Source: Methylococcus geothermalis
GTDB taxonomy: Bacteria; Pseudomonadota; Gammaproteobacteria; Methylococcales; Methylococcaceae
Length of the DNA: 64,000 nucleotides
NCBI RefSeq assembly: GCF_012769535.1
Contig: NZ_CP046565.1
Location: 3,129,501-3,193,500, forward strand
Reading direction: 5' to 3'
Shown here piece after piece: positions 10,675 to 21,602 of this stretch (its first letter is position 1; every line of letters begins with the position of its first letter). The notes below the pieces were generated by a model, which was given only the letters and a program-made list of their open reading frames with translations, did no database searches and had not been told where the DNA came from. The position numbers were made by a program, and so were the translations under genes.

Positions 10675-10968
10675 TTAATTTACCGCCAGCTCAATATCAA
10701 AGCCTGGCTTCAGCTTCACATAAGCCTTCTTCCAGTCTGAACGCTGGCCCATAAACCGCCCAAAGCGCTTGGATTTACCTTTAACGTTGAGCACACGCAC
10801 GGACTCGACTTTCACACCAAACATAAGCTCAACGGCGCTTTTGATCTGAAGCTTGCTTGCAGCCGGCTTGACTCGGAAAACGAATTGTCGGTCCTTTTCA
10901 GCAGCTGCCGTGGATTTCTCCGATACCACCGGCGCCAGCAGGGTGCGCATCAACTCGACTTGATTCAT
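10675..10968 (-). CDS. rplW: 50S ribosomal protein L23
   Basis: Tunnel-exit protein that docks trigger factor and SRP. The product has 97 residues with the conserved [24 protein letters not shown] opening and [21 protein letters not shown]. Its start overlaps the end of rplD by four bases, so translation is coupled. Confidence 0.98.
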   Translation of the reverse strand: MNQVELMRTLLAPVVSEKSTAAAEKDRQFVFRVKPAASKLQIKSAVELMFGVKVESVRVLNVKGKSKRFGRFMGQRSDWKKAYVKLKPGFDIELAVN

Positions 10969-11582
10969 GACAACCTTACCTCCAGCTTGCGAATCGCCGA
11001 GCTGGTGGCGATTACGCGCTCGGCGTGCACCAGATCGACCGGGCTCAATGTATCGGTAGTATTAACACTGACGTTGGGCAAGTTACGGGAGGACAGAGCC
11101 AGATTCAGATCGAGCTGTTCTGCCAGAATGACCGTATATCCTTCGCCAAAACTTTTCAGCCTCGCCGCAAGCTCCCGCGTCTTGGGGGTTCCCGGAACGA
11201 TGCTGTCGGAGACGACGAGGCGCCCCTGCCGCAGCAACTCGGAAAATATGGATCGCACAGCGGCCCGATACATCTTCTTGTTCAGCTTCTGCCTGTAGTT
11301 CCGATTGGACGCGGCAAAAGTCACGCCACCCGTCCGCCACAGCGGACCGCGCGTGGTCCCCGCCCGGGCATGGCCGGAACCCTTCTGCTTCCACGGCTTC
11401 TTTCCGCCGCCCGATACGTCCGACCGGCTCTTCTGCGCTTTCGTTCCCGAACGCGCAGCGGCGAGATAGCCGACGACGAGCTGATGGACCAGGGATTCGT
11501 TAAATCCCTGACCGAATACCTTATCGGAAACTTCCAGATTTCCCGCAGATCCGTTTTCAATTTTTGGAATGCTAAGGCTCAT
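10965..11582 (-). CDS. rplD: 50S ribosomal protein L4
   Basis: 50S protein whose extended loop reaches the exit-tunnel constriction; in E. coli it also autoregulates the S10 operon. The product has 205 residues from the ATG at 11582. A TTG two codons upstream is in frame but not preferred. The tunnel loop is KPWKQKGSGHARAGTTRGPLWRTGG. Because rpsJ sits directly behind tuf, the classic L4-binding S10 leader has little room here, so L4 control probably differs from E. coli (inference). Confidence 0.97.
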   Translation of the reverse strand: MSLSIPKIENGSAGNLEVSDKVFGQGFNESLVHQLVVGYLAAARSGTKAQKSRSDVSGGGKKPWKQKGSGHARAGTTRGPLWRTGGVTFAASNRNYRQKLNKKMYRAAVRSIFSELLRQGRLVVSDSIVPGTPKTRELAARLKSFGEGYTVILAEQLDLNLALSSRNLPNVSVNTTDTLSPVDLVHAERVIATSSAIRKLEVRLS

Positions 11583-11592
11583 GACCAACTAC

Positions 11593-12228
11593 CTATTTCT
11601 TTGCGGCGGGGCGAACAATCACATCCGAACCCTTGGCACCGGGCACTGCGCCTTTTACCAGGAGCAGAGAACGCTCGGCGTCCACCCCGACGATCCGCAG
11701 ATTGGGCACGGTAACGTTCTTGTCACCCATATGGCCCGCCATTCTTTTTCCCTTGAACACGCGGCCGGGGGTCTGGTTCTGGCCGATGGAACCCGGCGCA
11801 CGGTGGGATAGAGAGTTACCGTGAGTCGCGTCCTGCGTGCGGAAATTGTGCCGCTTCACCACACCGGCAAAGCCTTTACCGATGCTCCGCGAACGCGCAT
11901 CGACGAATTGGCCTTCCGCGAACAGGTCCACGCCGAGCTCTGCGCCTACGGAATAGTCCTGATCGGAATCTTCCAGCCGAAACTCCCACAAACCCCGGCC
12001 CGCCTCGACACCTCCTTTCGAATAATGCCCGGCGTCCGATTTCGTAAGCCGCGAGCGCTTCTTGCTGCCCGTGGTCACCTGAATGGCGCGATAGCCGTCC
12101 GACTCCAGGGTTTTAACCTGAACTACCCGATTGGGCTCGACGTGAATTACCGTTACCGGAACAGCTGCACCGGCATCCGTAAAAATATGGGTCATTCCGC
12201 ACTTGCGGCCTACTAAACCTATGGCCAT
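11593..12228 (-). CDS. rplC: 50S ribosomal protein L3
   Basis: Early-assembly 50S protein. The product has 211 residues starting [16 protein letters not shown]. It has the loop region [33 protein letters not shown] containing the glutamine (QN-Q-TP) that PrmB methylates in other bacteria. A prmB gene lies in this window (43151-44116), so the modification is probably made here. Confidence 0.98.
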   Translation of the reverse strand: MAIGLVGRKCGMTHIFTDAGAAVPVTVIHVEPNRVVQVKTLESDGYRAIQVTTGSKKRSRLTKSDAGHYSKGGVEAGRGLWEFRLEDSDQDYSVGAELGVDLFAEGQFVDARSRSIGKGFAGVVKRHNFRTQDATHGNSLSHRAPGSIGQNQTPGRVFKGKRMAGHMGDKNVTVPNLRIVGVDAERSLLLVKGAVPGAKGSDVIVRPAAKK

Positions 12229-12264
12229 CTCTCTTCCCCGAGTCGTGTGCTCTAATACCTTTCA

Positions 12265-12576
12265 TCAATTAAGCTTGATCTGAACATCGACGCCTGCGGC
12301 CAGATCCAAACGCATGAGTGCGTCCACCGTTTTATCCGTGGGCTCTATGATGTCCATCAGTCGCTTGTGGGTGCGAAGCTCGTATTGATCACGGGCATCC
12401 TTGTTCACGTGCGGGGATACCAGCACCGTGAACCGCTCTTTCTTCGTCGGCAAGGGGATCGGGCCCAACACCTGCGCACCGGTGCGCTTTGCGGTCTCGA
12501 CGATTTCCGACGCCGATTGATCAATGAGCCGATGATCAAACGCCTTCAAACGGATACGAATTCTCTGCTTAGCCAT
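12265..12576 (-). CDS. rpsJ: 30S ribosomal protein S10 (NusE)
   Basis: 30S head protein that also acts as NusE in antitermination. The product has 103 residues from [19 protein letters not shown], exactly the E. coli length. An in-frame extension of 22 codons overlaps tuf and is rejected. It has [29 protein letters not shown]. It starts only four bases after the tuf stop, so the str and S10 operons are joined. Confidence 0.97.
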
Positions 12577-12580
12577 GGAC

Positions 12581-13771
<1,191 letters not shown>

Positions 13772-13812
13772 TGTCTTTTCCTCTCAAAACTCAGCTCTGT
13801 CCCGTGTATCGA

Positions 13813-15915
13813 CTACGACACCGATTTCTTGATGACGGCATCCGCCACGTGTGTCGGCGCTTCGACATATTTCTCAAAATGCATGCTGTATGTTGCCCGC
13901 CCCTGAGTGGCCGAGCGCAGATCAGTGGCGTACCCAAACATCTCGGAGAGCGGCACTTCGCAACGAACAACCTTGCCTGCCGGCGCATCATCCAGACCCT
14001 GGATGATCCCCCGGCGGCGATTGATGTCGCCCACCACATCGCCCATATACTCTTCGGGCGTAACGACCTCGACCTTCATGATCGGTTCCAGGAGGACAGG
14101 CGAGGCTTTTCGCGCCCCCTCCTTGAATGCCATCGAACCCGCAATCTTGAAAGCCATTTCACTCGAATCCACATCGTGATAGGAGCCATCGAACAAGGTC
14201 ACTTTCACGTCGACGACCGGGAATCCCGCCAAGACGCCATTCTGCAACTGTTCCTGGATACCCTTATCCACCGCCGGAATGTATTCCTTGGGAACCACAC
14301 CGCCGACGATGCCATTCACGAACTCATAGCCGGCCCCAGCGGCCAACGGTTCGAGCCTGAGCCAAACGTGGCCGTATTGCCCCCGTCCGCCGGTCTGCCG
14401 AACATATTTCCCTTCCTGCTCGACGGTCTTCCGGATGGTTTCCCGGTATGCCACCTGAGGCGCGCCCACGTTGGCGTCCACCCCGAATTCTCGCTTCATC
14501 CGATCGACAATGATCTCCAGATGAAGCTCTCCCATGCCGGAAATGATCGTCTGACCAGACTCCTCGTCGGTCCGGACCCGAAAGGACGGGTCCTCCTGGG
14601 CAAGCTTGCTCAGTGCAATCCCCATCTTTTCCTGATCCGCCTTGGTCTTCGGCTCCACGGCAACCGAAATCACCGGCTCCGGAAACTCCATCCGCTCAAG
14701 GGTGATGATTTCCTTGGGATCACACAGCGTATCGCCAGTGGTGACATCCTTAAGACCGATCGCCGCGGCGATGTCTCCCGCGCGAACCTCCTTGATCTCT
14801 TCACGGTTGTTCGCGTGCATCTGAACCAGCCGACCGATGCGCTCCCGGCGACCCTTCACCGGGTTGTAGACCGTATCCCCCGAAGACAGCACCCCGGAGT
14901 AAACACGGATAAAGGTCAGCACCCCCACATAGGGATCGGTTGCGATCTTGAAAGCAAGCGCGGAAAAGGGAGCATTATCGCACGATTCTCGGCTACTTTC
15001 GAGCCCCCCTTCGCTAATTCCGACAACCGGAGGCATATCGACCGGTGACGGCAGGAGTTCGACTACGGCATCCAGCATCGCCTGGACGCCTTTGTTCTTG
15101 AACGCCGATCCGCAAAGCACGGGAACGATCTCGTTGGCGAGCGTACGCGAGCGCAGCCCTTTCTTTATTTCCTCGACGGAGAGCTCGCCCCCCTCGAGGT
15201 ATTTTTCCATGAGCTCTTCGGACGATTCGGCGGCAGCCTCGACCATTTTCTCCCGCCAAGACTGGCAGGCAGAAACCATGTGAGCCGGAATATCGCCCAA
15301 TTCAAAGCGAGTCCCCTGGGTCGAATCGTCCCACCAGATCGCCTTCATGCGCAGAAGGTCAACGACCCCTTTGAATTCGTCCTCGGCGCCGATAGGCAAC
15401 TGGATCGGCACCGGATTGGCGCCCAGACGCTTGCGGATCTGTTCGACGACGCGCAGAAAATCCGCGCCCGCGCGATCCATCTTGTTCACGAAAGCGAGAC
15501 GCGGAACGCGGTATTTGTCGGCCTGACGCCATACCGTTTCCGATTGAGGCTCGACGCCGCCTACGGCGCAGAATACGGCACAGGCGCCATCGAGAACCCG
15601 CAACGAACGCTCGACCTCAATCGTGAAGTCGACGTGCCCGGGAGTATCGATGATGTTGATACGATGTTCGGGGAAGGAGCCGTCCATGCCCCGCCAAAAA
15701 CAGGTCGTCGCTGCGGACGTGATGGTGATGCCTCGCTCCTGCTCCTGCTCCATCCAGTCCATGATGGCAGCACCGTCGTGCACCTCACCGATCTTGTGGG
15801 ACACCCCCGTGTAGAACAGGATACGCTCCGTCGTAGTGGTCTTTCCGGCATCGATATGCGCCATGATCCCAATATTCCGATAGCGCTCGATAGGAGTCGT
15901 GCGTGCCACAGCCAA
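13813..15915 (-). CDS. fusA: Translation elongation factor G
   Basis: Ribosomal translocase GTPase. The product has 700 residues in five domains. The P-loop AHIDAGKT is at residues 19-26, followed by the switch [10 protein letters not shown] and [10 protein letters not shown] (G4). Domain IV contains the [14 protein letters not shown] stretch, and the C-terminal domain has [10 protein letters not shown]. It lies in the classic str operon position between rpsG and tuf. Confidence 0.98.
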   Translation of the reverse strand: MAVARTTPIERYRNIGIMAHIDAGKTTTTERILFYTGVSHKIGEVHDGAAIMDWMEQEQERGITITSAATTCFWRGMDGSFPEHRINIIDTPGHVDFTIEVERSLRVLDGACAVFCAVGGVEPQSETVWRQADKYRVPRLAFVNKMDRAGADFLRVVEQIRKRLGANPVPIQLPIGAEDEFKGVVDLLRMKAIWWDDSTQGTRFELGDIPAHMVSACQSWREKMVEAAAESSEELMEKYLEGGELSVEEIKKGLRSRTLANEIVPVLCGSAFKNKGVQAMLDAVVELLPSPVDMPPVVGISEGGLESSRESCDNAPFSALAFKIATDPYVGVLTFIRVYSGVLSSGDTVYNPVKGRRERIGRLVQMHANNREEIKEVRAGDIAAAIGLKDVTTGDTLCDPKEIITLERMEFPEPVISVAVEPKTKADQEKMGIALSKLAQEDPSFRVRTDEESGQTIISGMGELHLEIIVDRMKREFGVDANVGAPQVAYRETIRKTVEQEGKYVRQTGGRGQYGHVWLRLEPLAAGAGYEFVNGIVGGVVPKEYIPAVDKGIQEQLQNGVLAGFPVVDVKVTLFDGSYHDVDSSEMAFKIAGSMAFKEGARKASPVLLEPIMKVEVVTPEEYMGDVVGDINRRRGIIQGLDDAPAGKVVRCEVPLSEMFGYATDLRSATQGRATYSMHFEKYVEAPTHVADAVIKKSVS

Positions 15916-15951
15916 ATAACCTGATTTTCTTAAAGAGCGGGTAAGCCGGGG

Positions 15952-16422
15952 TTACCAGCGGTAATGCGAGAAAGCCTTGTTCGCCTCTGCCATTCGGTGA
16001 GTATCTTCGCGCTTCTTCACCGCCGAGCCGCGGTTCTCTTTCGCTTCCATGACTTCCGCAGCCAGCTTCATCACCATGCCTTTCTCGCCACGCTTGCGCG
16101 CGGCGTCGATCAGCCAGCGCATACCCAGCGCCATGCGCCGGGCGGGACGCACCTCGATCGGCACCTGGTAGGTTGCACCACCCACTCGACGGGACTTCAC
16201 TTCGACGACGGGCTGCACGTTCTCCAACGCCTTATTCAGGACCTCCAGCGAATCCTGCGAAGTCTTCGCTTCGATATGGTCGAGCGCCCCATACACGATT
16301 TTTTCCGCGATGGACTTCTTGCCGCTCACCATGAGCATGTTCACGAACCGGGCGAGCGTCTCGCTGCCAAAACGCGGATCGGCGATGACTCCGCGCCGCT
16401 CACACCTTCTTCTTCTGGACAT
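15952..16422 (-). CDS. rpsG: 30S ribosomal protein S7
   Basis: Primary 16S rRNA 3'-domain binder at the E site; in E. coli it is the translational repressor of the str operon. The product has 156 residues starting [18 protein letters not shown], with [21 protein letters not shown] and the C-terminal [13 protein letters not shown] tail. It is separated from rpsL by 18 bases. Confidence 0.98.
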   Translation of the reverse strand: MSRRRRCERRGVIADPRFGSETLARFVNMLMVSGKKSIAEKIVYGALDHIEAKTSQDSLEVLNKALENVQPVVEVKSRRVGGATYQVPIEVRPARRMALGMRWLIDAARKRGEKGMVMKLAAEVMEAKENRGSAVKKREDTHRMAEANKAFSHYRW

Positions 16423-16440
16423 ATCACCTAGCCTCTAAAA

Positions 16441-16815
16441 TTAGCTCTTCGGCCGCTTGGCGCCGTACTTGGAACGGGCTTGGCGACGCTTCTGTACGCC
16501 TGCGGTATCCAGGCTGCCACGGACGACGTGGTAACGGACACCCGGCAAGTCCTTCACACGACCGCCACGGATCAGGATCACCGAGTGCTCCTGCAGGTTA
16601 TGGCCCTCGCCCCCGATGTAGGAGGTCACTTCAGCGCCATTCGTCAAACGAACGCGAGCCACCTTACGCAACGCCGAGTTCGGCTTCTTGGGCGTCGTGG
16701 TATAAACACGAGTGCACACCCCGCGCCGCTGGGGACAGCCTTCGAGCGCAGGGACGTTGCTCTTTTCTTTCTTGCTTACTCGCGGCTTTCTAACCAGTTG
16801 GTTGATTGTGGTCAT
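16441..16815 (-). CDS. rpsL: 30S ribosomal protein S12
   Basis: Decoding-centre protein and the site of streptomycin resistance mutations. The product has 124 residues. It keeps the wild-type lysines in [12 protein letters not shown] and the conserved [13 protein letters not shown] loop whose aspartate is methylthiolated in other bacteria. It is the first gene of the 16-kb ribosomal supercluster, with a consensus-like promoter starting 77 bases upstream. Confidence 0.98.
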   Translation of the reverse strand: MTTINQLVRKPRVSKKEKSNVPALEGCPQRRGVCTRVYTTTPKKPNSALRKVARVRLTNGAEVTSYIGGEGHNLQEHSVILIRGGRVKDLPGVRYHVVRGSLDTAGVQKRRQARSKYGAKRPKS

Positions 16816-16891
16816 TACCGAGCTCCAAAACTATTCCAACCCACATGCACGCTGAACCGTGCCGATAATATGGGAAAGACTAAAGCCGCTC

Positions 16892-16920
16892 AGAGTAATT
16901 ACTGGCAGCCGCCATGTCAA
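16892..16920 (-). promoter_or_regulatory. Sigma-70 type promoter of the str/S10/spc/alpha supercluster
   Basis: On the minus strand, a perfect -35 box TTGACA (16920-16915) is followed by a 17-base spacer and a -10-like TACTCT (16897-16892). This lies 77 bases upstream of rpsL and just downstream of the tRNA-Asn terminator. No other promoter this good was seen inside the cluster. The spacing and position are seen directly; activity is inferred. Confidence 0.7.
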
Positions 16921-16944
16921 GCGCATCCACGCTCGAACAACAAA

Positions 16945-16977
16945 ATAAAAAGGCTTACATCACTGCAAGCCTTTTTT
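16945..16977 (-). terminator. Intrinsic terminator after tRNA-Asn
   Basis: An inverted repeat AAAAAGGCTT / AAGCCTTTTT with a 10-base loop (stem arms 16947-16956 and 16967-16976) is flanked by A/T runs. Read on the minus strand, it follows tRNA-Asn by a few bases and ends in a T tract. It separates the tRNA transcript from the rpsL promoter about 25 bases further on. The A-rich 5' side means it could also work in the other direction. Confidence 0.8.
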
Positions 16978-16983
16978 GGAATT

Positions 16984-17059
16984 TGGCTCCCCCGGACGGG
17001 CTCGAACCGCCGACCCGCTGGTTAACAGCCAGCTGCTCTACCGACTGAGCTACAGGGGA
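16984..17059 (-). tRNA. tRNA-Asn (anticodon GTT)
   Basis: A 76-base cloverleaf. The acceptor stem TCCCCTG pairs with CGGGGGA, allowing one T-G pair. The D arm is GCTCAGTCGGTAGAGC. The anticodon stem GCTGG/CCAGC encloses loop CTGTTAA, giving anticodon GTT. The T arm contains GGTTCGAGCCC, and the CCA end is encoded. It lies immediately downstream of tRNA-Arg in the same transcript. Confidence 0.96.
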
Positions 17060-17104
17060 ATGACTAACACGAAGAACCCAAAAACCCCCACGCCATTTGC
17101 GAAA

Positions 17105-17181
17105 TGGCGCGCCTGGAGAGATTCGAACTCCCGACCACCTAGTTCGTAGCCAGGTACTCTATCCAACTGAGCTACAGGCGC
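17105..17181 (-). tRNA. tRNA-Arg (anticodon ACG)
   Basis: A 77-base cloverleaf with acceptor GCGCCTG/CAGGCGC, anticodon stem CCTGG/CTAGG and loop CTACGAA. The anticodon is therefore ACG, which is expected to be edited to ICG by TadA and to read CGU/CGC/CGA. The T arm has GAGTTCGAATCTC and CCA is encoded. It is the first gene of a two-tRNA transcript. Confidence 0.96.
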
Positions 17182-17195
17182 GCTGTGGAGAGGGC

Positions 17196-17224
17196 ATTAT
17201 GACGACCGGGACATGTCATGTCAA
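17196..17224 (-). promoter_or_regulatory. Promoter of the tRNA-Arg/tRNA-Asn unit
   Basis: Minus-strand -35 TTGACA (17224-17219), a 17-base spacer and -10 CATAAT (17201-17196) lie 15 bases upstream of the mature tRNA-Arg 5' end. The segment right after the -10 is GC-rich (GCCCTC), as in stringently controlled stable-RNA promoters. The sequence match is seen directly; stringent control is inference. Confidence 0.75.
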
Positions 17225-17325
17225 CCTAGCACGACAATGCTACCGCAGAATCGGAAGCTCGGGCTCCTTCCTTGAGGGCAGCCGGTTACAATCATCTTTC
17301 CATAGCGACGCCCAGCCCCACCGTC

Positions 17326-18480
17326 ATGCCATCGGCCAGCACTTATATCGATTCACCCAACGAGCTTGCGACATTCTGCCATTCGATCAGCGCGTCGCCC
17401 TGGATCGCTGTCGATACCGAATTCGTTCGCGACAAGACCTATTATCCCAAATTCTGCCTGCTGCAGATCGCCAACGAGAGCCAGGCCGCCTGCATCGATC
17501 CGCTCGGCATCGAAGACCTGCGGCCGGTGGAGGACCTGCTGTTCAATCGAGCCATCACCAAGGTGTTCCACGCGGCGAGGCAGGATCTGGAAATTTTCTT
17601 CCACCGCTTCCGATCCGTTCCGGCCCCGATATTCGACACTCAGCTCGCCGCCCCCCTGATCGGTCATCCGGAGCAAATCGGCTATGCCAGCCTCGTCGCG
17701 ACCATGCTGGGCGTCGCCGTGAACAAGGAGCACACCCGCACCGACTGGACTCAACGCCCGCTATCGGCGGCGCAGAAGGAGTATGCAGCCAATGACGTGA
17801 TCCATCTCGCCGCCCTGTATCCGAAAATCCGTGAGCAGCTCGATCGGCTAAAGCGCACTTCCTGGCTGGCGGACGATTTCGCCGCGCTCGAAAATCCACG
17901 GCTGTATGTGAACCGCCCCGAGGATGCCTGGGAGCGCATCGGCGGGCTGGAACGTCTGAAGCCGGACCAGTTCGCGCTGGCAGTGCGCCTCGCGGCCTGG
18001 CGGGAAACCACCGCCCAGAAGAACGACCTGCCCCGCAACTGGATCCTCCGCGATGACGCCTTGCTGGAAATTGCGCTGAGGAAACCCCGCAGCCGCGATG
18101 CCCTGCAAACGTTGAGAGGCGTCGAATCGCGCGCAGTTCAGCGATATGGCGATGCGATGATCGCCCTTATCCAGGCGCCCGACGACGGTGGGCTCTTGCC
18201 GCCGCAGCCTCGTCGCGTTCAGCGCCGCAGCGCCGAAACCGAGGCCATCCTCGATGCCCTGTCCGCGGTAGTCCGACTGCGCTGCCTCGAACACACCATC
18301 AACCCATCCGTCGTCGCCAGCCGCAAAGACCTCGAGGAGGTATTGGAGTCGCCCGCCGACGCCAAAGTCATGCAGGGATGGCGGCGGAACTTGGCGGGAA
18401 GTGACATCCTGGCTTTCCTGGAAGGAAGGGCGCTTCTGCGCATGAGCGGCGACAAGCTCGCCTTGGCCGACCGTGAATGA
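17326..18480 (+). CDS. rnd: Ribonuclease D
   Basis: 3'-5' exoribonuclease that trims tRNA precursors. The product has 384 residues from ATG 17326 (a TTG 18 codons upstream is in frame but unlikely). The DEDDy catalytic motifs are visible: VDTEF near residue 28, HAARQDLEIF near 80 and YAANDVIHL near 150. Helical HRDC-type domains fill the C-terminal half (ERIGGLERLKPDQFALAVRLAAWRE). It is divergent from the tRNA unit, an arrangement that fits its tRNA-processing role. The stop overlaps the next gene by eight bases. Confidence 0.92.
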   Translation: MPSASTYIDSPNELATFCHSISASPWIAVDTEFVRDKTYYPKFCLLQIANESQAACIDPLGIEDLRPVEDLLFNRAITKVFHAARQDLEIFFHRFRSVPAPIFDTQLAAPLIGHPEQIGYASLVATMLGVAVNKEHTRTDWTQRPLSAAQKEYAANDVIHLAALYPKIREQLDRLKRTSWLADDFAALENPRLYVNRPEDAWERIGGLERLKPDQFALAVRLAAWRETTAQKNDLPRNWILRDDALLEIALRKPRSRDALQTLRGVESRAVQRYGDAMIALIQAPDDGGLLPPQPRRVQRRSAETEAILDALSAVVRLRCLEHTINPSVVASRKDLEEVLESPADAKVMQGWRRNLAGSDILAFLEGRALLRMSGDKLALADRE

Positions 18481-20029
18481 AATCGCCGCACAAGGCGCAT
18501 TCCCGGCCGGACTGATGACCGCCGCGGCCTATCCGCACCCGGTTTCCGACATCCGCCTGATCGAAACCCATATTTCCTGGGTGTTCCTGACGGGAACCTA
18601 TGCCTACAAGGTCAAGAAACCCGTCGATTTCGGATTTCTCGATTTCTCCACCCTCGAACTGAGGCTGCGCTTCTGTGGGGAGGAACTCAGGCTGAACCGG
18701 AGGCTCGCGCCCGACATCTATCTCGCCGTCTGCCCGATCGCCGGTTCGCCGCAAACGCCCCGAATCGAAGGCGAAGGCCCGCCGTTCGAATACGCGGTGA
18801 AGATGCGTCAATTTAAGGAAGGCTCGCTGCTCGCGGATCTGGCCGCGGCGCAGGCGCTGACGGCGGACCATATCGGCGCATTAGCCCGCCTCATCGCCGA
18901 ATTCCACTGCTCGATTCCGCAATCCGGCGGCGAAGACGACTACGGCAGCCTGTCGAGCATCCGCAAGGCGACGATGGATAATTTCACCCACATCGAGGCC
19001 ATCCTGCCGCCGGAGCAGGTGGCCCGGGACATCGCCCGACTCCGGGAATCAGCACGGCGGGATCACGAAACCCTGGCGGGCGTGTTCCGCGCCCGGAAAC
19101 GCGAAGGTTACATCCGGGAATGCCACGGTGACCTCCATCTTGCCAACATCGCCTTGATCGATGGAAAGCCGGTTCCCTTCGATGCCATCGAATTCAATCC
19201 GGAACTGCGCTGGATCGACGTCATCAGCGAACTCGCGTTCATCGCCATGGATCTCGAAGCGCGCGGCCTGACCCGGCTCGCGGCCAAGCTGGTGAACGGC
19301 TATTTGTCCGTCACCGGCGACTACGGCGGCATGGTGCTGTGGGACTACTACCGGCGCTACCGGGCCATGGTCCGGGCCAAGATCGCCGCACTGACTTGGG
19401 AGCATACGGCGCAGGACGCCGCGAGAGCCGCCCATCTTGCCGGTTTCCGCCGTTATGTCGACTATGCCCTCTCTCTCGTACCCGACCGGCCGGCCCGGCT
19501 GATCCTCATGCACGGCGTATCCGGCAGCGGAAAAACCCACGTCGCGGCGCAGCTCGCCGAGGAAACCGGGGCAATCATGATCCGCTCGGATGTCGAACGC
19601 AAACGCCTGGCCTCGCACCGCCACGCCGATCCGGCCCGGATATACCTCCCCGCATTCACCCGCGCCACTTACGACCGGCTGCTGGAACTCGCGACGCCCT
19701 TATTGCACGCCGGGCTGTCCGTCATACTCGACGCCACATTTCTCGAACGGCAGTATCGGGAGGACGCGAGTCGGGTTGCGGACACCTGCGGCGCCGGTTT
19801 CGCCATCATCGCCATGGATGCGCCGGAGGCGACATTGCGCGAACGCATCCGCGCCCGCCAAAGAGCGGGAACCGACCCTTCGGACGCGGACCTCGATGTG
19901 CTGGAACGGCAATTGCGGTCCCGCATCCCGCTGAGCGAGGATGAAGCAGGGTTCACGGTAAACTGCGGCCCCGACAGCACCCTGCCGGACCTGCTGGCGC
20001 GCCTGAGCGATCCTCGGGCGCAGTCCTAA
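18473..20029 (+). CDS. Two-domain kinase: aminoglycoside phosphotransferase-like domain fused to a P-loop ATPase/kinase
   Basis: A 518-residue cytosolic protein beginning at a GTG that overlaps the rnd stop. The N-terminal two thirds resemble APH-fold kinases: a lysine-containing segment GTYAYKVKKPVDFGF near residue 40, a catalytic loop HGDLHLANIAL near 222 and an IEFNPELRWIDVISE segment after it. The C-terminal third (about 335-518) starts with a P-loop, LMHGVSGSGKTHVAAQLA, followed by IRSDVERKRL, as in gluconate/shikimate-type small-molecule kinases. This is the known COG2187-COG0645 fusion. Its substrate is not established, and the sequence does not reveal it. Co-translation with rnd is likely. 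Confidence 0.85.
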   Translation: MNEIAAQGAFPAGLMTAAAYPHPVSDIRLIETHISWVFLTGTYAYKVKKPVDFGFLDFSTLELRLRFCGEELRLNRRLAPDIYLAVCPIAGSPQTPRIEGEGPPFEYAVKMRQFKEGSLLADLAAAQALTADHIGALARLIAEFHCSIPQSGGEDDYGSLSSIRKATMDNFTHIEAILPPEQVARDIARLRESARRDHETLAGVFRARKREGYIRECHGDLHLANIALIDGKPVPFDAIEFNPELRWIDVISELAFIAMDLEARGLTRLAAKLVNGYLSVTGDYGGMVLWDYYRRYRAMVRAKIAALTWEHTAQDAARAAHLAGFRRYVDYALSLVPDRPARLILMHGVSGSGKTHVAAQLAEETGAIMIRSDVERKRLASHRHADPARIYLPAFTRATYDRLLELATPLLHAGLSVILDATFLERQYREDASRVADTCGAGFAIIAMDAPEATLRERIRARQRAGTDPSDADLDVLERQLRSRIPLSEDEAGFTVNCGPDSTLPDLLARLSDPRAQS

Positions 20030-20035
20030 GGCGTC

Positions 20036-21004
20036 TCAGACACCGCCGATGAATTCGCCGAAGGCCCGACTGCCATTGCCGGTCCGGATCGTCCGCTCCA
20101 CCTTCAGCGACAGGCCGTTGATGACCGAAACGGTATTGTCAAACCAATTGGCGACATAGAGATGGACACCATCGGGGTGCAATGCGATTCCTTCGGGGTA
20201 TTCGCCCACGGCGATGGTATCCACGACTTTCCGACCCTCGATATCGATGACCGAGACAGTGTTGTCGTACTGGTTGGTGACGAAGAGGCGCTTGTATGGC
20301 GCCACATAGGCCACGGCGTAAGGGCGCTCGCCAACGCTCACCGTCTCGATCACCGACAGCGTGCGGACATCCACGATGGAGACGTCGTTGCTTTCGACAT
20401 TGGCGGAAAACAACAGTTGACCGGAAGGATCGAGGCCGATCCCGAAGGGATGCTTGCCGACCTTGACCGTACGCAGGATTTCACCGCTCGCCGGATTCAG
20501 TTCGGCGATGGCATCGTCGTCGCGATTGGCGACGTATAGGCGCGAACCATCGGGCGCAAGCACCAGCCCCGACGGGACGTTCCCGGCCGGCAAACGGCGG
20601 ACGGCGGCTCTGCTCTCCAGATCGACCACCGAGATGGTCCTGCCGTACCAGTCCGCCACGTAGGCGAACCGCCCTTCGGCATCGACCGCCACACCGACCT
20701 GGCCTTCGGCGGAGGCGATCTCACCGACCACCTGCTGGCTCCGCCCGTCGATCAGCGTGATGCTGTTGCCGCCGGCATTGGTCACCACGACACGGCTACC
20801 ATCCCGGCTGACAGCGACGCCAGCCGGCTCCTTCCCCACCTTCAGCGTAGTTCGGACCTCTCCGCTGGCGGTGTCGATGACGCTGACGCTGTCGTCTTTC
20901 TGATTGGTGACGTACGCGAACGGTGCCGCTGAAGCGGCGGACGCGAAAAAGGCGGCGGCCAGCGCCGCCTTGACGCTCGACAAGACAGATCGCTTCACAA
21001 CCAT
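20036..21004 (-). CDS. Secreted YVTN-family beta-propeller protein
   Basis: A 322-residue protein with a cleavable signal peptide (basic start, hydrophobic AAALAAAFF-type core, ASA-type site near residue 27). It is then built almost entirely of YVTN repeats of about 42 residues: FAYVTNQKDDSVSVIDT, YVADWYGRTISVVD, LYVANRDDDAIAEL and LFVTNQYDNTVSVID, about seven blades. It is predicted periplasmic. Such propellers often accompany PQQ- or cytochrome-dependent alcohol oxidation, but no catalytic residue can be named here. It is the second gene of a pair with the SRPBCC protein (7-base gap) and converges on the kinase gene with only 6 bases between. Confidence 0.85.
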   Translation of the reverse strand: MVVKRSVLSSVKAALAAAFFASAASAAPFAYVTNQKDDSVSVIDTASGEVRTTLKVGKEPAGVAVSRDGSRVVVTNAGGNSITLIDGRSQQVVGEIASAEGQVGVAVDAEGRFAYVADWYGRTISVVDLESRAAVRRLPAGNVPSGLVLAPDGSRLYVANRDDDAIAELNPASGEILRTVKVGKHPFGIGLDPSGQLLFSANVESNDVSIVDVRTLSVIETVSVGERPYAVAYVAPYKRLFVTNQYDNTVSVIDIEGRKVVDTIAVGEYPEGIALHPDGVHLYVANWFDNTVSVINGLSLKVERTIRTGNGSRAFGEFIGGV

Positions 21005-21011
21005 GAAGCGA

Positions 21012-21539
21012 TCACTTCTTCTCGGCCAGGGCCTTCAGGTTGGCCAAGCCCTCTTTGTAGAGCGAAGTGACGGCTTTCAGCGCCGCCTCATCGTTCTCTT
21101 CCGGCGGCGGATTGTTATTCATGAAGGAGCGGTAGAATGCGCCATTCCATTCAACGACCGACCCGGCACCGGACGCCGTCACGGCGATGCTGGACGAATA
21201 ATTGGCGACCGGCAGGTCTTTCGGATCGACCTCGGTGATCTTGTACGAATAGCTCATCTTTTCGGCGTCGTAGCTCTTAAGCTCTTCCTTGATGATGCCG
21301 CCGGATTTCAGCTTCAATTCGCGCGTCGCGCCCTTCTCGTTCCCGCCGGTGCCGGTGGAGCTGGCCACTTGAGGCATCCATTCGCCCTTACCGAAGTCCT
21401 TGATGATGCCCCACACGACCTCGGGAGCGGCGTTGATTTCGATGGTCTCGGTGACTTTCTGGCGGGTAGGACCGTGGGCAAAGGCCGAACCGGTCCAGGC
21501 GACGAGCAATCCGGTGGCGACAAGCAGAATCTTCTTCAT
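21012..21539 (-). CDS. Secreted SRPBCC-family protein (MxaD-like)
   Basis: A 175-residue protein starting MKKILLVATGLLVAWTGSAFA, a clear signal peptide cleaved after AFA. It is followed by a START/polyketide-cyclase fold that begins VTETIEINAAPEVVWGIIKDFG and ends with a helix rich in lysine and alanine. This architecture (signal peptide plus SRPBCC) matches MxaD-type proteins linked to methanol dehydrogenase; that assignment is a resemblance, not proof. The ATG at 21539 is preferred over a longer in-frame start because it gives the signal peptide. It is co-directional with the beta-propeller gene. Confidence 0.8.
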   Translation of the reverse strand: MKKILLVATGLLVAWTGSAFAHGPTRQKVTETIEINAAPEVVWGIIKDFGKGEWMPQVASSTGTGGNEKGATRELKLKSGGIIKEELKSYDAEKMSYSYKITEVDPKDLPVANYSSSIAVTASGAGSVVEWNGAFYRSFMNNNPPPEENDEAALKAVTSLYKEGLANLKALAEKK

Positions 21540-21602
21540 TACTCCTCCGAAAGGGATAGATGGAAAGGTAGCCGTTAAGTATACGGGCAAAGCTCATCCG
21601 GG

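Noticed and set aside
13772..13812. Promoter for tuf in the fusA-tuf gap
   Set aside because: Only 41 bases with no -35/-10 pair; an internal promoter inside fusA is possible but not visible.
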